A stretch of DNA of 64,000 nucleotides from Mycobacterium sp. SMC-4. GTDB lineage: Bacteria; Actinomycetota; Actinomycetes; Mycobacteriales; Mycobacteriaceae. Under the pieces are notes generated by a model. That model did not search any database and was not told where the DNA came from. It saw only the letters and a program-made list of their open reading frames with translations. Shown here one piece after another: positions 14,804 through 27,039 of the stretch. Location: NCBI RefSeq assembly GCF_025263265.1, contig NZ_CP079869.1:2728001-2792000 (forward strand). Direction: 5' to 3'. A program made the translations under genes and the position numbers. The first letter of the stretch is position 1, and each line of letters begins with the position of its first letter.

Positions 14804-16581
14804 TGCTATCCGAGATTCGTATCGAGTCGCTGGGCGCTCTCAGCGCCGCGACCGCGGAGTTCGACCGCGGTTTCACCGTGCTCACCGGGGAAACCGGTGC
14901 CGGCAAGACGATGGTCGTCACCGGACTGCATCTGCTCGGCGGTGCGCGCGCCGACGCCACCAAGGTCCGCTCCGGCGCGCCGAGGGCGGTGGTCGAAGGC
15001 CGATTCTCCACCACCGACCTCGGCGATGTCGTCGCTCGGGTCGATGAGATCCTGGATGCCTCGGGAGCGGAACGCGACGACGACGGCAGCATTATCGCGG
15101 CCCGCTCTGTGAGCCGCGAGGGCCCGTCGCGGGCCTACCTCGGTGGCCGCAGCGTCCCGGCGAAATCATTGAGCGAGTTCACCGGTGAGCTGTTGACCCT
15201 GCACGGCCAGAATGACCAGCTGCGGTTGATGCGCCCGGATCACCAACGCGCGGCGCTGGACCGTTACGCCGCGGTGGACTCTCCGCTGGCCCGTTACCGC
15301 GCAGCACGGGATGAATGGTTGCAGGCCAAACGTGACCTCGAGGACCGCCGGCGGCGCACTCGGGAGCTGGCCCAGGAAGCCGACCGGCTCCAGTTCGGGC
15401 TCAACGAGATCGACGTGCTGGACCCACAACCCGGTGAGGATGTCGACCTGGTCGACGATATCCGTCGACTCTCCGAGCTGGATGCGCTGCGCGACGCAGT
15501 ACAAACCGCCCGGTCCGCGCTGTCCGGTGACGGTGAGCTCACGGACAGCGTCGATGCACAGTCGGCGGCCAGTGCCGTCGGGCAGGCTCGCACGGCACTG
15601 GAGAGCACCGACGACTCGCTGCTCAAAGCGTTGGCCGAGCAGCTCGACGCGGCGCTGGCGGTGCTTGCCGACGTGTCCGGCGAGCTCGGCCATTTCATCT
15701 CGGAGTTACCCAGCGATGCCAGTGCATTGGAGACGAAGCTGGCCCGCCAGGCCGAATTGCGGACGCTGACGCGCAAGTACGCCGCCGACATCGACGGTGT
15801 GCTGCAGTGGGCCGGCCAAGCTCGCGAGCGGCTCGGCCAGCTCGACGTCTCCGAGGAGACGTTGAGCAGCCTGGAACGCCGCGTCGAGGAGTTGCAGGCC
15901 ACGGTCGTGACCGCGGCTGTGGAGGTCAGCAAGGCGCGGACAAAAGCGGCGCGCGGACTGTCCAAATCTGTCACCGCAGAGCTGTCGGGGTTGGCGATGT
16001 CGGGTGCAAACTTCACCATCACGGTGTCCCCGCTGATCGCACGCGCCGAGGACAGCGCACCGCTGCCGCTGCCCTCAGGAGAAACCGTGCACGCCGGTCG
16101 CGACGGTGTCGACATCGTCGAGTTCGGATTCGCCGCGCACCATGGCTCGGACATCCTGCCGCTACACAAGAGTGCCTCCGGCGGTGAACTGTCACGCGTG
16201 ATGCTGGCCCTGGAGGTGGTGCTGGCTGCGTCGACCGAAGGCACCACGATGGTGTTCGACGAAGTCGACGCCGGGGTGGGCGGGCGTGCCGCGGTGCAGA
16301 TCGGGCGTCGACTGGCCCGCCTGGCCCGTACCCACCAGGTCATCGTCGTCACGCACCTGCCGCAGGTCGCGGCCTACGCCGATGTGCATCTGGTGATCGA
16401 GGGCGTCGAGGCGGCGACCGCCAAGCGCGCCAAGTCCAGCGGCGTGCGTCGGCTCGAGGACAGCGAACGGGTGGCCGAACTGGCACGCATGCTGGCCGGA
16501 CTGGGGGAGTCCGACAGCGGCCGCGCGCACGCCCGGGAGTTGCTCGACGCCGCGCGATCGGACCGGGACCAGACAACCTGA
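14803..16581 (+). CDS. recN: DNA repair protein RecN
   Basis: The protein has 592 residues from GTG 14803, which overlaps the nadK stop by one base; the frame is open further upstream, but MLSEIRIESLGAL is the expected N-terminus of this SMC-like ATPase. Walker A is GETGAGKT (residues 29-36). The centre (~150-430) is coiled coil rich in Leu, Glu, Arg and Ala. The C-terminus has the ABC signature SASGGELSRVMLALEVVLA and Walker B TTMVFDEVDAGVGG, then VTHLPQVAAYAD. RecN acts early in double-strand-break repair, holding broken DNA ends together. Confidence 0.95.
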   Translation: MLSEIRIESLGALSAATAEFDRGFTVLTGETGAGKTMVVTGLHLLGGARADATKVRSGAPRAVVEGRFSTTDLGDVVARVDEILDASGAERDDDGSIIAARSVSREGPSRAYLGGRSVPAKSLSEFTGELLTLHGQNDQLRLMRPDHQRAALDRYAAVDSPLARYRAARDEWLQAKRDLEDRRRRTRELAQEADRLQFGLNEIDVLDPQPGEDVDLVDDIRRLSELDALRDAVQTARSALSGDGELTDSVDAQSAASAVGQARTALESTDDSLLKALAEQLDAALAVLADVSGELGHFISELPSDASALETKLARQAELRTLTRKYAADIDGVLQWAGQARERLGQLDVSEETLSSLERRVEELQATVVTAAVEVSKARTKAARGLSKSVTAELSGLAMSGANFTITVSPLIARAEDSAPLPLPSGETVHAGRDGVDIVEFGFAAHHGSDILPLHKSASGGELSRVMLALEVVLAASTEGTTMVFDEVDAGVGGRAAVQIGRRLARLARTHQVIVVTHLPQVAAYADVHLVIEGVEAATAKRAKSSGVRRLEDSERVAELARMLAGLGESDSGRAHARELLDAARSDRDQTT

Positions 16582-16673
16582 CGCTTGTGACTGGTGTGAA
16601 AAGAATGAACTAATGAGGCTGCTGTTACGGCGCGCCTCCGCCAAAATCAGGTGGAACTGATCAGAATCGCGGC

Positions 16674-17858
16674 ATGAAGATGTCAGCGCTGCTCTCCCGT
16701 AACGCCAGCACACGGCCGGGCATCACCGGCACTGCCCGAGTGGATCGCGACATCGATCGGCTGCTGCGCCGCATCACCCCCGGCGACATCGTCGTGATCG
16801 ACGCGATGGATCTGGACCGGATCACCGCCGACGCCCTTGTCGAGGCCAACGTCGCCGGGGTCGTCAACGCCTCGTCGTCGATTTCCGGCCGCTACCCGAA
16901 TCTGGGTCCTGAGGTACTGGTCGCCAACGGCATCATGCTGGTCGACGAGACCGGTCCGGAAGTCTTCAAGAAGGTCAAGGACGGCGCCCGGATCCGACTC
17001 AACGAAGGCGGTGTCTACTCTGGGGACCGCCGACTGGTGCTCGGCACCGAACGCACCGACGCCGACGTGCACGAGTTGATGCAGGAGGCCAAGAGCGGTC
17101 TGGTCGCCCATCTGGAGGCGTTCACCGGCAACACCATCGAGTTCATCCGCAGCGAGAGCCCGCTGCTCATCGACGGCATCGGCATCCCCGACGTCGACAT
17201 CGACCTGAACCGCCGCCATGTGGTGATCGTGGCCGAAGAGTCCAGTGCCGCAGCCGATCTGAAAGCGCTCAAGCCGTTCATCAAGGAGTACCAACCGGTC
17301 CTGGTCGGGGTGGGCACCGGTGCCGACGTGCTGCGCAAGGCCGGCTACCGCCCTGCGCTGATCGTCGGTGACCCCGACAAGATCAGCACCGAGGTGCTGC
17401 AGTGCGGCGCCCAGGTGGTCCTGCCGGCCGACTCTGACGGACATGCCGCGGGCCTGGAGCGCATCCAGGACCTCGGTGTCGGGGCGATGACCTTCCCCGC
17501 TGCCGGGTCGGCGGCGGATCTGGCGCTGCTGTTGTGCGACCACCACGGTGCATCGCTGATCGTCACCGTCGGGCACAGCGCCAGCATCGAAGAGTTCTTC
17601 GACCGCACTCGCCAGCGCAGCAACCCGTCGACCTTCCTGACCCGACTGAAGGTCGGGGAGAAGCTCGTCGACTCGAAAGCTGTTGCGACGCTGTACCGCA
17701 GCCGTGTCTCCGGTGGGGCGATCGCGCTGCTGGTGCTGGCGATGCTGATCGCGGTGATCGCCGCATTGTGGGTCTCGCGTGCCGATGCCGCCGTCCTGGA
17801 ATGGATCAGCGGGTACTGGAGCCAGTTCCTGCTGTGGGCGCAAGGCCTGGTCTCGTAG
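16674..17858 (+). CDS. steA: SteA-like septation protein (Rv1697 family)
   Basis: The product is 394 residues from ATG 16674. The N-terminal and central part resembles the thiamin-pyrophosphokinase-like fold annotated for this family (GDIVVIDAMDLDRITADALVE, PVLVGVGTGADVLRKAGYRPALIVGDPD). The C-terminus ends in one membrane helix (GGAIALLVLAMLIAVIAALWVS) and a short tail, so it is probably membrane-anchored. The pair SteA/SteB is needed for normal cell separation in Corynebacterium glutamicum, and the next gene is the SteB/MctB homologue. A gap of about 90 bp separates it from recN, so it may have its own promoter. Confidence 0.85.
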   Translation: MKMSALLSRNASTRPGITGTARVDRDIDRLLRRITPGDIVVIDAMDLDRITADALVEANVAGVVNASSSISGRYPNLGPEVLVANGIMLVDETGPEVFKKVKDGARIRLNEGGVYSGDRRLVLGTERTDADVHELMQEAKSGLVAHLEAFTGNTIEFIRSESPLLIDGIGIPDVDIDLNRRHVVIVAEESSAAADLKALKPFIKEYQPVLVGVGTGADVLRKAGYRPALIVGDPDKISTEVLQCGAQVVLPADSDGHAAGLERIQDLGVGAMTFPAAGSAADLALLLCDHHGASLIVTVGHSASIEEFFDRTRQRSNPSTFLTRLKVGEKLVDSKAVATLYRSRVSGGAIALLVLAMLIAVIAALWVSRADAAVLEWISGYWSQFLLWAQGLVS

Positions 17859-17868
17859 GAGTTCTCCG

Positions 17869-18810
17869 GTGATCTCGTTGCGCACGCACGCCATCTCGCT
17901 GGCCGCGGTCTTCTTGGCTCTGGCCATCGGCGTGGCGCTGGGTTCGGGTCTGCTGTCGAACACTGTGCTCTCGGGTCTGCGTGACGACAAACGCGAGCTG
18001 CAGCAGCAGATCGAAACGCTGACCGACGAGCGCAACGCACTCAACGAGAGGCTCAGCGCTGCCGCTGATTTCGATGCGCAGATGGCACCGCGGCTCTTGG
18101 CCGGCACCCTACGGGACACATCGGTCGTGCTGTTCCGCACCCCCGACGCCGCTGACGACGACGTCGACGCGATGATGCGCCTGGTCGGACAGGCGGGTGG
18201 GACTGTCAGCGGCACCATCGGGTTGACGGCGCAGTTCGTCGAGGCCAATGCCGCCGAGAAGCTGCTGTCGGTGGTGAACTCGCCCATCGTGCCCGCCGGT
18301 GCTCAACTGAACACTGCCACCGTCGACCAGGGGTCACAGGCCGGCGATTTGCTCGGGATCACGCTGCTCACCGACCCCGGCCCCGAGGCGCGCCCGGTCG
18401 ACGAGGCATCCCGGGAGACCGTGCTGACCGCCTTGCGCGACACCGGCTTCATCACCTACCGAGCCGACCGCATCGGCGCCGCCGACACCGCCCTGGTGGT
18501 GACCGGCGGGGCGTTGGGCGCCGACGCCGGAAATCAGGGCGCCACCGTGGCCCGGTTCACCGCCGGATTGGCCCAGCACGGCGCCGGCACGGTGTTGGCC
18601 GGCCGCGACGGCTCGGCTTCGGGCACCGCCGCGGTCGCCGTGACGCGCTCGGACGCGGCCCTGAACACCGCGTTCAGCACAGTCGACGACATCGACCGCG
18701 AATCCGGCCGGATCACCGCTGCGCTGGCGTTGGGTGACCTCGTCGCCGGGGGCAAGCCGGGTCAGTTCGGCGTCGGGCAGGGGGCCTCCGCGGTCACCGT
18801 GCCGCAGTAA
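17869..18810 (+). CDS. mctB: MctB/SteB-like membrane-anchored protein (Rv1698 family)
   Basis: The protein has 313 residues from GTG 17869, preceded by TAGGAG at 5-10 bp. It begins with a basic residue and one hydrophobic helix (HAISLAAVFLALAIGVALGSGLL), followed by a coiled-coil segment (LRDDKRELQQQIETLTDERNALNERL) and a periplasmic domain. M. tuberculosis Rv1698 was described as MctB, an outer-membrane-associated protein affecting copper sensitivity. The Corynebacterium homologue SteB works with SteA in cell separation. Both readings fit; the adjacency to steA (10 bp) favours the septation role, but the sequence alone does not decide. Confidence 0.85.
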   Translation: MISLRTHAISLAAVFLALAIGVALGSGLLSNTVLSGLRDDKRELQQQIETLTDERNALNERLSAAADFDAQMAPRLLAGTLRDTSVVLFRTPDAADDDVDAMMRLVGQAGGTVSGTIGLTAQFVEANAAEKLLSVVNSPIVPAGAQLNTATVDQGSQAGDLLGITLLTDPGPEARPVDEASRETVLTALRDTGFITYRADRIGAADTALVVTGGALGADAGNQGATVARFTAGLAQHGAGTVLAGRDGSASGTAAVAVTRSDAALNTAFSTVDDIDRESGRITAALALGDLVAGGKPGQFGVGQGASAVTVPQ

Positions 18811-18935
18811 CCACGACGGTCCCGCGCTGCCCTCCGCGTGTCAGCGACGCCCTGTCGAAGTCGGTGTTAGGGTGGGGTTCCGTGGGTCGGCAGGCCCCGA
18901 CAAGGACGCGGACCAGCGCCGTGCCCAGCAGATAG

Positions 18936-21341
<2,406 letters not shown>

Positions 21342-21345
<4 letters not shown>

Positions 21346-22295
21346 CGTCGACGTCGGTACCGCTGGTGCTCGATGCGCAGCTGCAGGGTTACCTCGACCA
21401 CCTGGCGATCGAGCGCGGGGTGGCAGCCAACACCCTGAGCTCCTATCGCCGTGACCTGCGCCGCTACGCCGAACATCTGAGATCGCGTGGCATCGACGAC
21501 CTGGCGGTGGTGACCGAGACCGATGTCAGCGACTTCCTGGTGGCGCTGCGCCAGGGCGACCCCGACCACGGGGTGGTGCCGTTGTCGGCGGTCTCGGCGG
21601 CGCGGGCGCTGATCGCGGTCCGGGGCCTGCACCGATTCGCCACCGCCGAAGGCATCGCGGCTCTGGACGTGGCGCGCGAGGTCAAACCCCCGACGCCGAG
21701 CCGGCGACTCCCGAAGAGCCTGAGCATCGACGAGGTGCTCGCATTGCTCGAGGCCGCCGGCGGGGACAGCGACGCCGACGGGCCGCTGACCCTGCGCAAC
21801 CGGGCGCTGCTTGAGCTGCTGTACTCGACGGGCGCGCGGATCTCCGAGGCTGTCGGTCTTGATGTCGACGACGTCGACACCCACGCCCGCTCGGTGCTGC
21901 TGCGCGGCAAAGGTGGCAAGCAGCGGCTGATCCCGATCGGTCGGCCCGCGGTGGCCGCGCTGGACGCCTACTTGGTGCGCGGCCGCCCCGACCTGGCCCG
22001 GCGGGGACGGGGGACGCCGGGAATCTTCCTCAATGCACGCGGCGGCCGGTTGTCTCGGCAGAGTGCGTGGCAGGTCCTCCAGGATGCAGCCCAACGGGCC
22101 GGAATCACCGCCACGGTGTCTCCGCACGTGCTGCGCCACTCGTTTGCGACCCATCTGCTCGACGGCGGCGCCGACGTGCGCGTGGTGCAGGAACTGCTTG
22201 GTCACGCTTCGGTGACCACGACCCAGATCTACACGATGGTCACGGTCAGCGCGCTGCGCGAGGTGTGGGCCGGCGCACATCCGCGCGCTCGCTAA
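21342..22295 (+). CDS. xerD: Site-specific tyrosine recombinase XerD
   Basis: The protein has 317 residues from ATG 21342. Residues ~6-105 form the SAM-like core-binding domain ([29 protein letters not shown]). The catalytic domain carries the first Arg in [12 protein letters not shown], the Lys in [41 protein letters not shown] with His/Arg and His, and the nucleophile Tyr in TTTQIYTMV. With XerC it resolves chromosome dimers at dif. No dif-like or att site was found nearby, and its operon position in a conserved block indicates the housekeeping enzyme, not a phage integrase. Confidence 0.95.
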
Positions 22296-23029
22296 GACTT
22301 GAGGTACTCCGACTCCAGCACCAGATCGGGCAGCACCGACTGGTACTCGACGTGGGTCTTGTGTTCGACGGTGTCAAAGAGCACACCCTGCTGCTCACGC
22401 ATGAACGCGCGGTAGTCGGGAGCACCGGGGAAACGCACGTTATCGGCGACCACGATCGACCCGCGGTGCAGCCAACCCCGGTCGAGGATGCTGCGCAGAT
22501 CCGACAGGTAAGCCTTCTTGTCGTGATCGATGAACACCAGGTCGACCCCACCGGGCTCGACGCCGTGGTCCCGCGCCAGGGTGTCGAGGGTGGTGCCGCC
22601 GTCGCCGATCGTGCCGACCACGCAGCTGACCCGGTCCTCGACGCCGGCATGGGTCCAGATGCGCCGGGCGACCTCGGCGTTGGCCGGGGAGAACTCCACC
22701 GAACAGACCCGGGCACCCGGCGCTGCCCGGGCGATGCGCAGCGCGCTGTACCCGCAGTAGGTGCCCAGCTCCAGCGCCAGCGTCGGCGCAGCGCGCCGGA
22801 CCGCGGCGTCGAGCAGGGCGCCCTTCTCGTCACCGATGTTGATCAGTACCGCCTGTTGGTAGGCGAACCGGTCGATGGTGGCCAGCACGTCGTCGAGGTC
22901 TCCGCGGCCGGCGTGGGTCTCGACGTAGGCCGCACACGCGGCCTCCCGCCCGTCGCCGATCTGACCGGTGCGGATCAGCGAGGGCATGCCCGCTGCCAGA
23001 CGCAACCACCGCCAGAACGGCACCCTCAT
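22292..23029 (-). CDS. O-methyltransferase, catechol O-methyltransferase-like (Rv1703c family)
   Basis: The product is 245 residues starting at the ATG read from 23029 ([16 protein letters not shown]). It belongs to the class I SAM-dependent O-methyltransferase family 3: [22 protein letters not shown] is motif [17 protein letters not shown] follows, [21 protein letters not shown] holds the metal-binding Asp residues, and [13 protein letters not shown] is the second metal motif. Substrate unknown; catechol-type methylation is inferred from the family. It converges on xerD with a 4 bp overlap of stop codons. In M. tuberculosis the neighbours Rv1704c-Rv1707 follow; they are absent here. Confidence 0.9.
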   Translation of the reverse strand: MRVPFWRWLRLAAGMPSLIRTGQIGDGREAACAAYVETHAGRGDLDDVLATIDRFAYQQAVLINIGDEKGALLDAAVRRAAPTLALELGTYCGYSALRIARAAPGARVCSVEFSPANAEVARRIWTHAGVEDRVSCVVGTIGDGGTTLDTLARDHGVEPGGVDLVFIDHDKKAYLSDLRSILDRGWLHRGSIVVADNVRFPGAPDYRAFMREQQGVLFDTVEHKTHVEYQSVLPDLVLESEYLKS

Positions 23030-23208
23030 GACCTCCAGCGTAGGGGTGTGGGGCCGAGCGAGCACAGCCGTTGAGCACGCGGTGACCGGGATTGGTGGCC
23101 TCATTGCGCCGATTGCCTGCGGGTCTGCCTGACCGGCGCGACATCGGCCGTTAAACTTGCGCGGATGTCCGTGACGCGCGAGGGATGCCTGACCAGCGCA
23201 GGTCGAGC

Positions 23209-24081
23209 ATGACCGACGACACCGACAGCGTCGAGACACCCGCGGTGCCCGGGTTGACCGGTCGGCTTCCCCGCGAGACTCCCGAACCGCCGGCCCGCAC
23301 CACACACGGACCGGCCAAGGTCATCGCGATGTGCAACCAGAAGGGCGGGGTCGGCAAGACCACGTCGACGATCAACCTGGGCGCGAGCCTGGCCGAGTAC
23401 GGCCGCCGGGTGCTGCTCGTCGACCTGGACCCCCAAGGGGCGTTGTCGGCCGGCCTCGGGGTGCCGCACTACGAACTCGACAACACCGTCTACAACCTGC
23501 TCGTCGAGCCCCGGGTGTCGATCGACCAGGTGCTGTTGACCACCCGGGTGCCGGGGCTGGATCTGGTGCCCAGCAACATCGACCTGTCGGCCGCCGAGAT
23601 CCAGTTGGTCAACGAGGTCGGCCGGGAGCAGTCGCTGGCCCGGGCGTTGTACCCGGTGCTCGACCGCTACGACTACGTACTCATCGACTGCCAGCCCTCG
23701 CTGGGCCTGCTCACCGTCAACGGTCTGGCGTGCAGCGACGGCGTGATCATCCCCACCGAATGCGAGTACTTCTCTCTGCGCGGGTTGGCGCTGCTGACCG
23801 ACACCGTCGACAAAGTGCACGACCGGCTGAATCCGAAGCTGGAGATCAGCGGCATTCTGATCACCCGCTACGATCCGCGTACCGTGAACTCCCGCGAAGT
23901 GATGGCCCGGGTGGTCGAGCGCTTCGGTGACCTGGTGTTCGACACCGTCGTCACCCGCACGGTGCGTTTTCCCGAGACCAGCGTGGCCGGCGAACCCATC
24001 ACCACATGGGCGCCGAAATCCGCTGGCGCCCAGGCCTATCGAGCACTGGCGCGCGAGGTCATCCACCGGTTCGGCGCGTGA
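23209..24081 (+). CDS. ParA-family ATPase (Rv1708-like, Soj type)
   Basis: The product is 290 residues from ATG 23209; an ATG at 23185 with GAGGG directly before it would add eight residues. After ~35 low-complexity residues comes the deviant Walker A motif NQKGGVGKTTSTINLG, then VLLVDLDPQGALSAGLG (Walker A') and YVLIDCQPSLGLLTVN (Walker B). This is the second ParA-like protein of mycobacteria, distinct from the origin-proximal ParA. It is followed directly by scpA and scpB, so a role with the SMC-ScpAB condensin in chromosome organisation is likely. A -10-like TTAAAC lies near 23152. Confidence 0.9.
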   Translation: MTDDTDSVETPAVPGLTGRLPRETPEPPARTTHGPAKVIAMCNQKGGVGKTTSTINLGASLAEYGRRVLLVDLDPQGALSAGLGVPHYELDNTVYNLLVEPRVSIDQVLLTTRVPGLDLVPSNIDLSAAEIQLVNEVGREQSLARALYPVLDRYDYVLIDCQPSLGLLTVNGLACSDGVIIPTECEYFSLRGLALLTDTVDKVHDRLNPKLEISGILITRYDPRTVNSREVMARVVERFGDLVFDTVVTRTVRFPETSVAGEPITTWAPKSAGAQAYRALAREVIHRFGA

Positions 24082-24905
24082 GCGCAACCGCCACTCCGGA
24101 GCAGCCCACCGACGCGACGCCGCAGACCGGCTTTCAGGTCCGGCTGAGCAACTTCGAGGGCCCGTTCGACCTGCTGCTGCAGCTGATCTTCGCCCACCGC
24201 ATGGACGTGACCGAGGTGGCGCTGCATCAGGTCACCGACGAGTTCATCGCCTACACCAAGCAGATCGGCTCGCAGCTCGGTCTCGACGAGACCACCTCTT
24301 TCCTGGTGGTGGCCGCCACGTTGCTGGATCTCAAGGCCGCCCGCCTGCTGCCGGCTGGAGAGGTGCACGACGAGGACGACCTGGCCTTGCTCGAGGTTCG
24401 AGACCTGTTGTTCGCGCGGTTGCTGCAATACCGCGCGTTCAAGCATGTCGCGGTGATGTTCGGTGAGCTCGAGGCCGCGGCGTTGCGCAGTTATCCCCGT
24501 GCGGTGTCGCTGGAAGACCGCTACTCCGAGCTGCTGCCCGAGGTGATGCTCGGTGTGGATGCCCAGCGGTTCGCCCAGATCGCGGCCGCGGCGTTCACCC
24601 CGCGTCCGGTGCCGACGGTGGGCACTGATCATCTGCACCAGGTCGCGGTTTCGGTACCCGAACAGGCCGAGAAGCTGATTGGGTTGCTAGAGCGGCGCGG
24701 TATCGGCCAGTGGGCGTCGTTCTCCGAGCTGGTGGCCGACTGCGAGGTGCCGATGGAGATCGTCGGCAGGTTCTTGGCGCTGCTCGAACTGTTCCGGGCG
24801 CGGGCGGTAGCATTCGAGCAACCAGAAGCACTTGGTGTGCTCCAGATTTCGTGGACCGGTGAGCGGCCCACCGGCCAACAGTTGGCGACCGCGGACGCGG
24901 AATAG
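24078..24905 (+). CDS. scpA: Segregation and condensation protein A
   Basis: The protein has 275 residues from GTG 24078, sharing bases with the parA stop (GTGA). It has the kleisin N-terminal signature FQVRLSNFEGPFDLLLQLI and DVTEVALHQVTDEFIAY, a middle acidic helix and a C-terminal winged-helix (IGQWASFSELVADCEVPMEIVGRFLALLELFRARAVAF). ScpA bridges the two heads of the SMC dimer. It is followed after 9 bp by its partner scpB. Confidence 0.95.
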   Translation: MSATATPEQPTDATPQTGFQVRLSNFEGPFDLLLQLIFAHRMDVTEVALHQVTDEFIAYTKQIGSQLGLDETTSFLVVAATLLDLKAARLLPAGEVHDEDDLALLEVRDLLFARLLQYRAFKHVAVMFGELEAAALRSYPRAVSLEDRYSELLPEVMLGVDAQRFAQIAAAAFTPRPVPTVGTDHLHQVAVSVPEQAEKLIGLLERRGIGQWASFSELVADCEVPMEIVGRFLALLELFRARAVAFEQPEALGVLQISWTGERPTGQQLATADAE

Positions 24906-24914
24906 AAAAGACCG

Positions 24915-25610
24915 ATGACCGACGAACCCTCAGAACCCGACGACGACGGCGTGTTCGGCGACCTCGGCTCCACGCCAGAACTCGACGATCTCGAGCTGGA
25001 CAGTGTGCTCGAAGCGTTGTTACTCGTCGTGGACACGCCCGCCTCCGTCGACGCGTTGGCCAGCGCCACCGGCCAGGCTCCCGCGCGCATCGAGGCCCGT
25101 ATCCAGGCGATGGCTACGGCGTTGGCCGATCGCGACAGCGGGATCGAGCTTCGCGAGGCCGGTGGCGGATGGCGAATGTACACCCGGGCGAAGTACGCAC
25201 CCTACGTGGAGAAGTTGCTGCTCGACGGTGCGCGTTCGAAGCTGACCCGAGCGGCCCTGGAGACTCTGGCGGTGGTGGCCTACCGGCAACCGGTCACCCG
25301 GGCCCGGGTCAGCGCGGTGCGCGGTGTGAATGTCGACGCGGTGATGCGTACTCTGGTCGCGCGCGGCCTGATCACCGAAGCCGGCACCGACACCGACACG
25401 GGTGCGGTCACCTTCGCCACTACCGAGTTGTTCCTGGAGCGTCTCGGGTTGACGGCATTGACTGACCTGCCCGATATCGCGCCGTTGCTGCCCGACGTGG
25501 ACGTGATCGACGATCTCAGCCAAAGTCTGGACGAGGAGCCACGCTTCATGAAGCTCAACGGCGCAGCCGCGGCCGACGCGCCCGCCTCGATCGATGTGGA
25601 CCAGGACTGA
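24915..25610 (+). CDS. scpB: Segregation and condensation protein B
   Basis: The product is 231 residues from ATG 24915. An acidic N-terminus (~35 residues) precedes two winged-helix domains: LDSVLEALLLVVDTPASVDALASATG and RAALETLAVVAYRQPVTRARVSAVRGVNVDAVMRTLVARGLITEAG. ScpB dimers bind ScpA within the SMC condensin complex. The C-terminal tail from ~190 is acidic and probably flexible. rluB begins 2 bp after the stop. Confidence 0.94.
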   Translation: MTDEPSEPDDDGVFGDLGSTPELDDLELDSVLEALLLVVDTPASVDALASATGQAPARIEARIQAMATALADRDSGIELREAGGGWRMYTRAKYAPYVEKLLLDGARSKLTRAALETLAVVAYRQPVTRARVSAVRGVNVDAVMRTLVARGLITEAGTDTDTGAVTFATTELFLERLGLTALTDLPDIAPLLPDVDVIDDLSQSLDEEPRFMKLNGAAAADAPASIDVDQD

Positions 25611-25612
25611 CG

Positions 25613-26356
25613 ATGACCGACGGTGAAGGTATACGCCTGCAGAAAGTGTTGTCGCAGGCCGGGATTGCGTCTCGGCGAGTCGCGGAGAAGATGATTCGCG
25701 ACGGCCGGGTGGAAGTCGACGGCGAGCTGGTCACCGAGTTGGGAACCCGGGTGGATCCGCAGACGTCGGTGATCCGCGTGGACGGGGCGCGGATAGCACT
25801 CGACGATTCGCTGGTGTATCTGGCCATCAACAAACCTCGTGGCATGCACTCGACGATGTCGGACGACCGGGGCCGGCCGTGTGTCGGTGACCTGGTCGAA
25901 CAACGAGTCCGCGGGAACAAGAATCTCTTTCACGTCGGCAGGCTGGATGCCGACACCGAGGGCTTGCTGCTACTGACCAACGACGGTGAGCTCGCGCACC
26001 GGTTGATGCACCCCTCGTTCGAGGTACCCAAGACATATCTGGCCACCGTGGCCGGGACGGTGCCGCGCGGACTCGGGCGCACATTGCGCGCGGGGGTCGA
26101 GCTGGAGGACGGTCCGGTCACGGTCGACGATTTTGCTGTCGTCGACACGGTGCCCGGTAAGTCGTTGGTGAAAGTGACGTTGCACGAAGGCCGTAAGCAC
26201 ATCGTGCGCCGGTTGCTCGCTGAGGTCGGATATCCGGTGCAGGAGCTGGTCCGCACCGATATCGGTGCGCTCACACTCGGTGACCAGCGCCCGGGCAGCA
26301 TCCGGGTGTTGACACAGAAGGAAATCGGCGACCTGTACAAGGCGGTAGGACTGTGA
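25613..26356 (+). CDS. rluB: 23S rRNA pseudouridine synthase, RluB family
   Basis: The protein has 247 residues from ATG 25613. An S4 RNA-binding domain occupies residues ~5-60 ([31 protein letters not shown]). The RsuA/RluB catalytic domain follows with the key [26 protein letters not shown] motif holding the catalytic Asp, and [26 protein letters not shown] near the end. It converts a uridine in 23S domain V to pseudouridine; exact site inferred from the family. It overlaps cmk by 4 bp. Confidence 0.92.
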   Translation: MTDGEGIRLQKVLSQAGIASRRVAEKMIRDGRVEVDGELVTELGTRVDPQTSVIRVDGARIALDDSLVYLAINKPRGMHSTMSDDRGRPCVGDLVEQRVRGNKNLFHVGRLDADTEGLLLLTNDGELAHRLMHPSFEVPKTYLATVAGTVPRGLGRTLRAGVELEDGPVTVDDFAVVDTVPGKSLVKVTLHEGRKHIVRRLLAEVGYPVQELVRTDIGALTLGDQRPGSIRVLTQKEIGDLYKAVGL

Positions 26357-27039
26357 ACCGAAACCTGGTGGTCGCCATCGACGGACCTGCCGGCACTGGA
26401 AAATCAACGGTGGCAAAGGGTTTGGCGAATTCACTGGGGGCGAGTTACCTGGATACCGGTGCGATGTACCGAATCGTGACCCTCGGCGTGCTCCGCGGCG
26501 GTGTCGACCTGTCCGACCCTCGAGCGGTGGCCGAGGCAGCTGCGGGTGTCGAGCTGGCGGTCGGACATGATCCGACCCAGGACCGCTGCTATCTGGCCGG
26601 GGAGGATGTCTCAGCCGAGATCCGCGGTGATGCCGTCACCACGGCGGTCTCGGCCGTATCGGCGGTTCCGGAGGTGCGCGACCGCCTGGTCGCACTGCAG
26701 CGGGAGTTGGCCGGGGCGCAGAACTGTGTGGTGGTCGAGGGCCGCGACATCGGCAGCGTGGTGCTTCCGGATGCTGACGTCAAGATCTTCCTGACCGCCT
26801 CGCCGGAGGAACGGGCCCGTCGGCGTAATGCCCAGAACATCAGCAGCGGCCTGCCCGACGACTACGAGACGGTGCTGGCCGACGTCAAGCGCCGCGACCA
26901 CCTGGATTCGACTCGTCCGGTGTCGCCGCTGCGGGCGGCCGACGACGCGGTGGTCGTCGATACCAGCGAAATGAGCCAATCCGAGGTGATCGCCGCGCTG
27001 ACCGGGCTGGTGGAACAGAAGGCGGGTGCATCGCGATGA
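26353..27039 (+). CDS. cmk: Cytidylate kinase
   Basis: The product is 228 residues from GTG 26353. The P-loop is [18 protein letters not shown], followed by [16 protein letters not shown], the CMP-binding [29 protein letters not shown] and the lid segment [26 protein letters not shown]. It phosphorylates CMP and dCMP for nucleotide recycling. It is translationally coupled to rluB upstream and der downstream (4 bp overlaps on both sides). Confidence 0.95.
   Translation: MNRNLVVAIDGPAGTGKSTVAKGLANSLGASYLDTGAMYRIVTLGVLRGGVDLSDPRAVAEAAAGVELAVGHDPTQDRCYLAGEDVSAEIRGDAVTTAVSAVSAVPEVRDRLVALQRELAGAQNCVVVEGRDIGSVVLPDADVKIFLTASPEERARRRNAQNISSGLPDDYETVLADVKRRDHLDSTRPVSPLRAADDAVVVDTSEMSQSEVIAALTGLVEQKAGASR

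Noticed and set aside
16683..18287. Very long antisense frame (534 codons) opposite steA/steB
   Set aside because: It is a GC-rich shadow: low-complexity residues, no start context, and the sense strand carries conserved genes in the same place.
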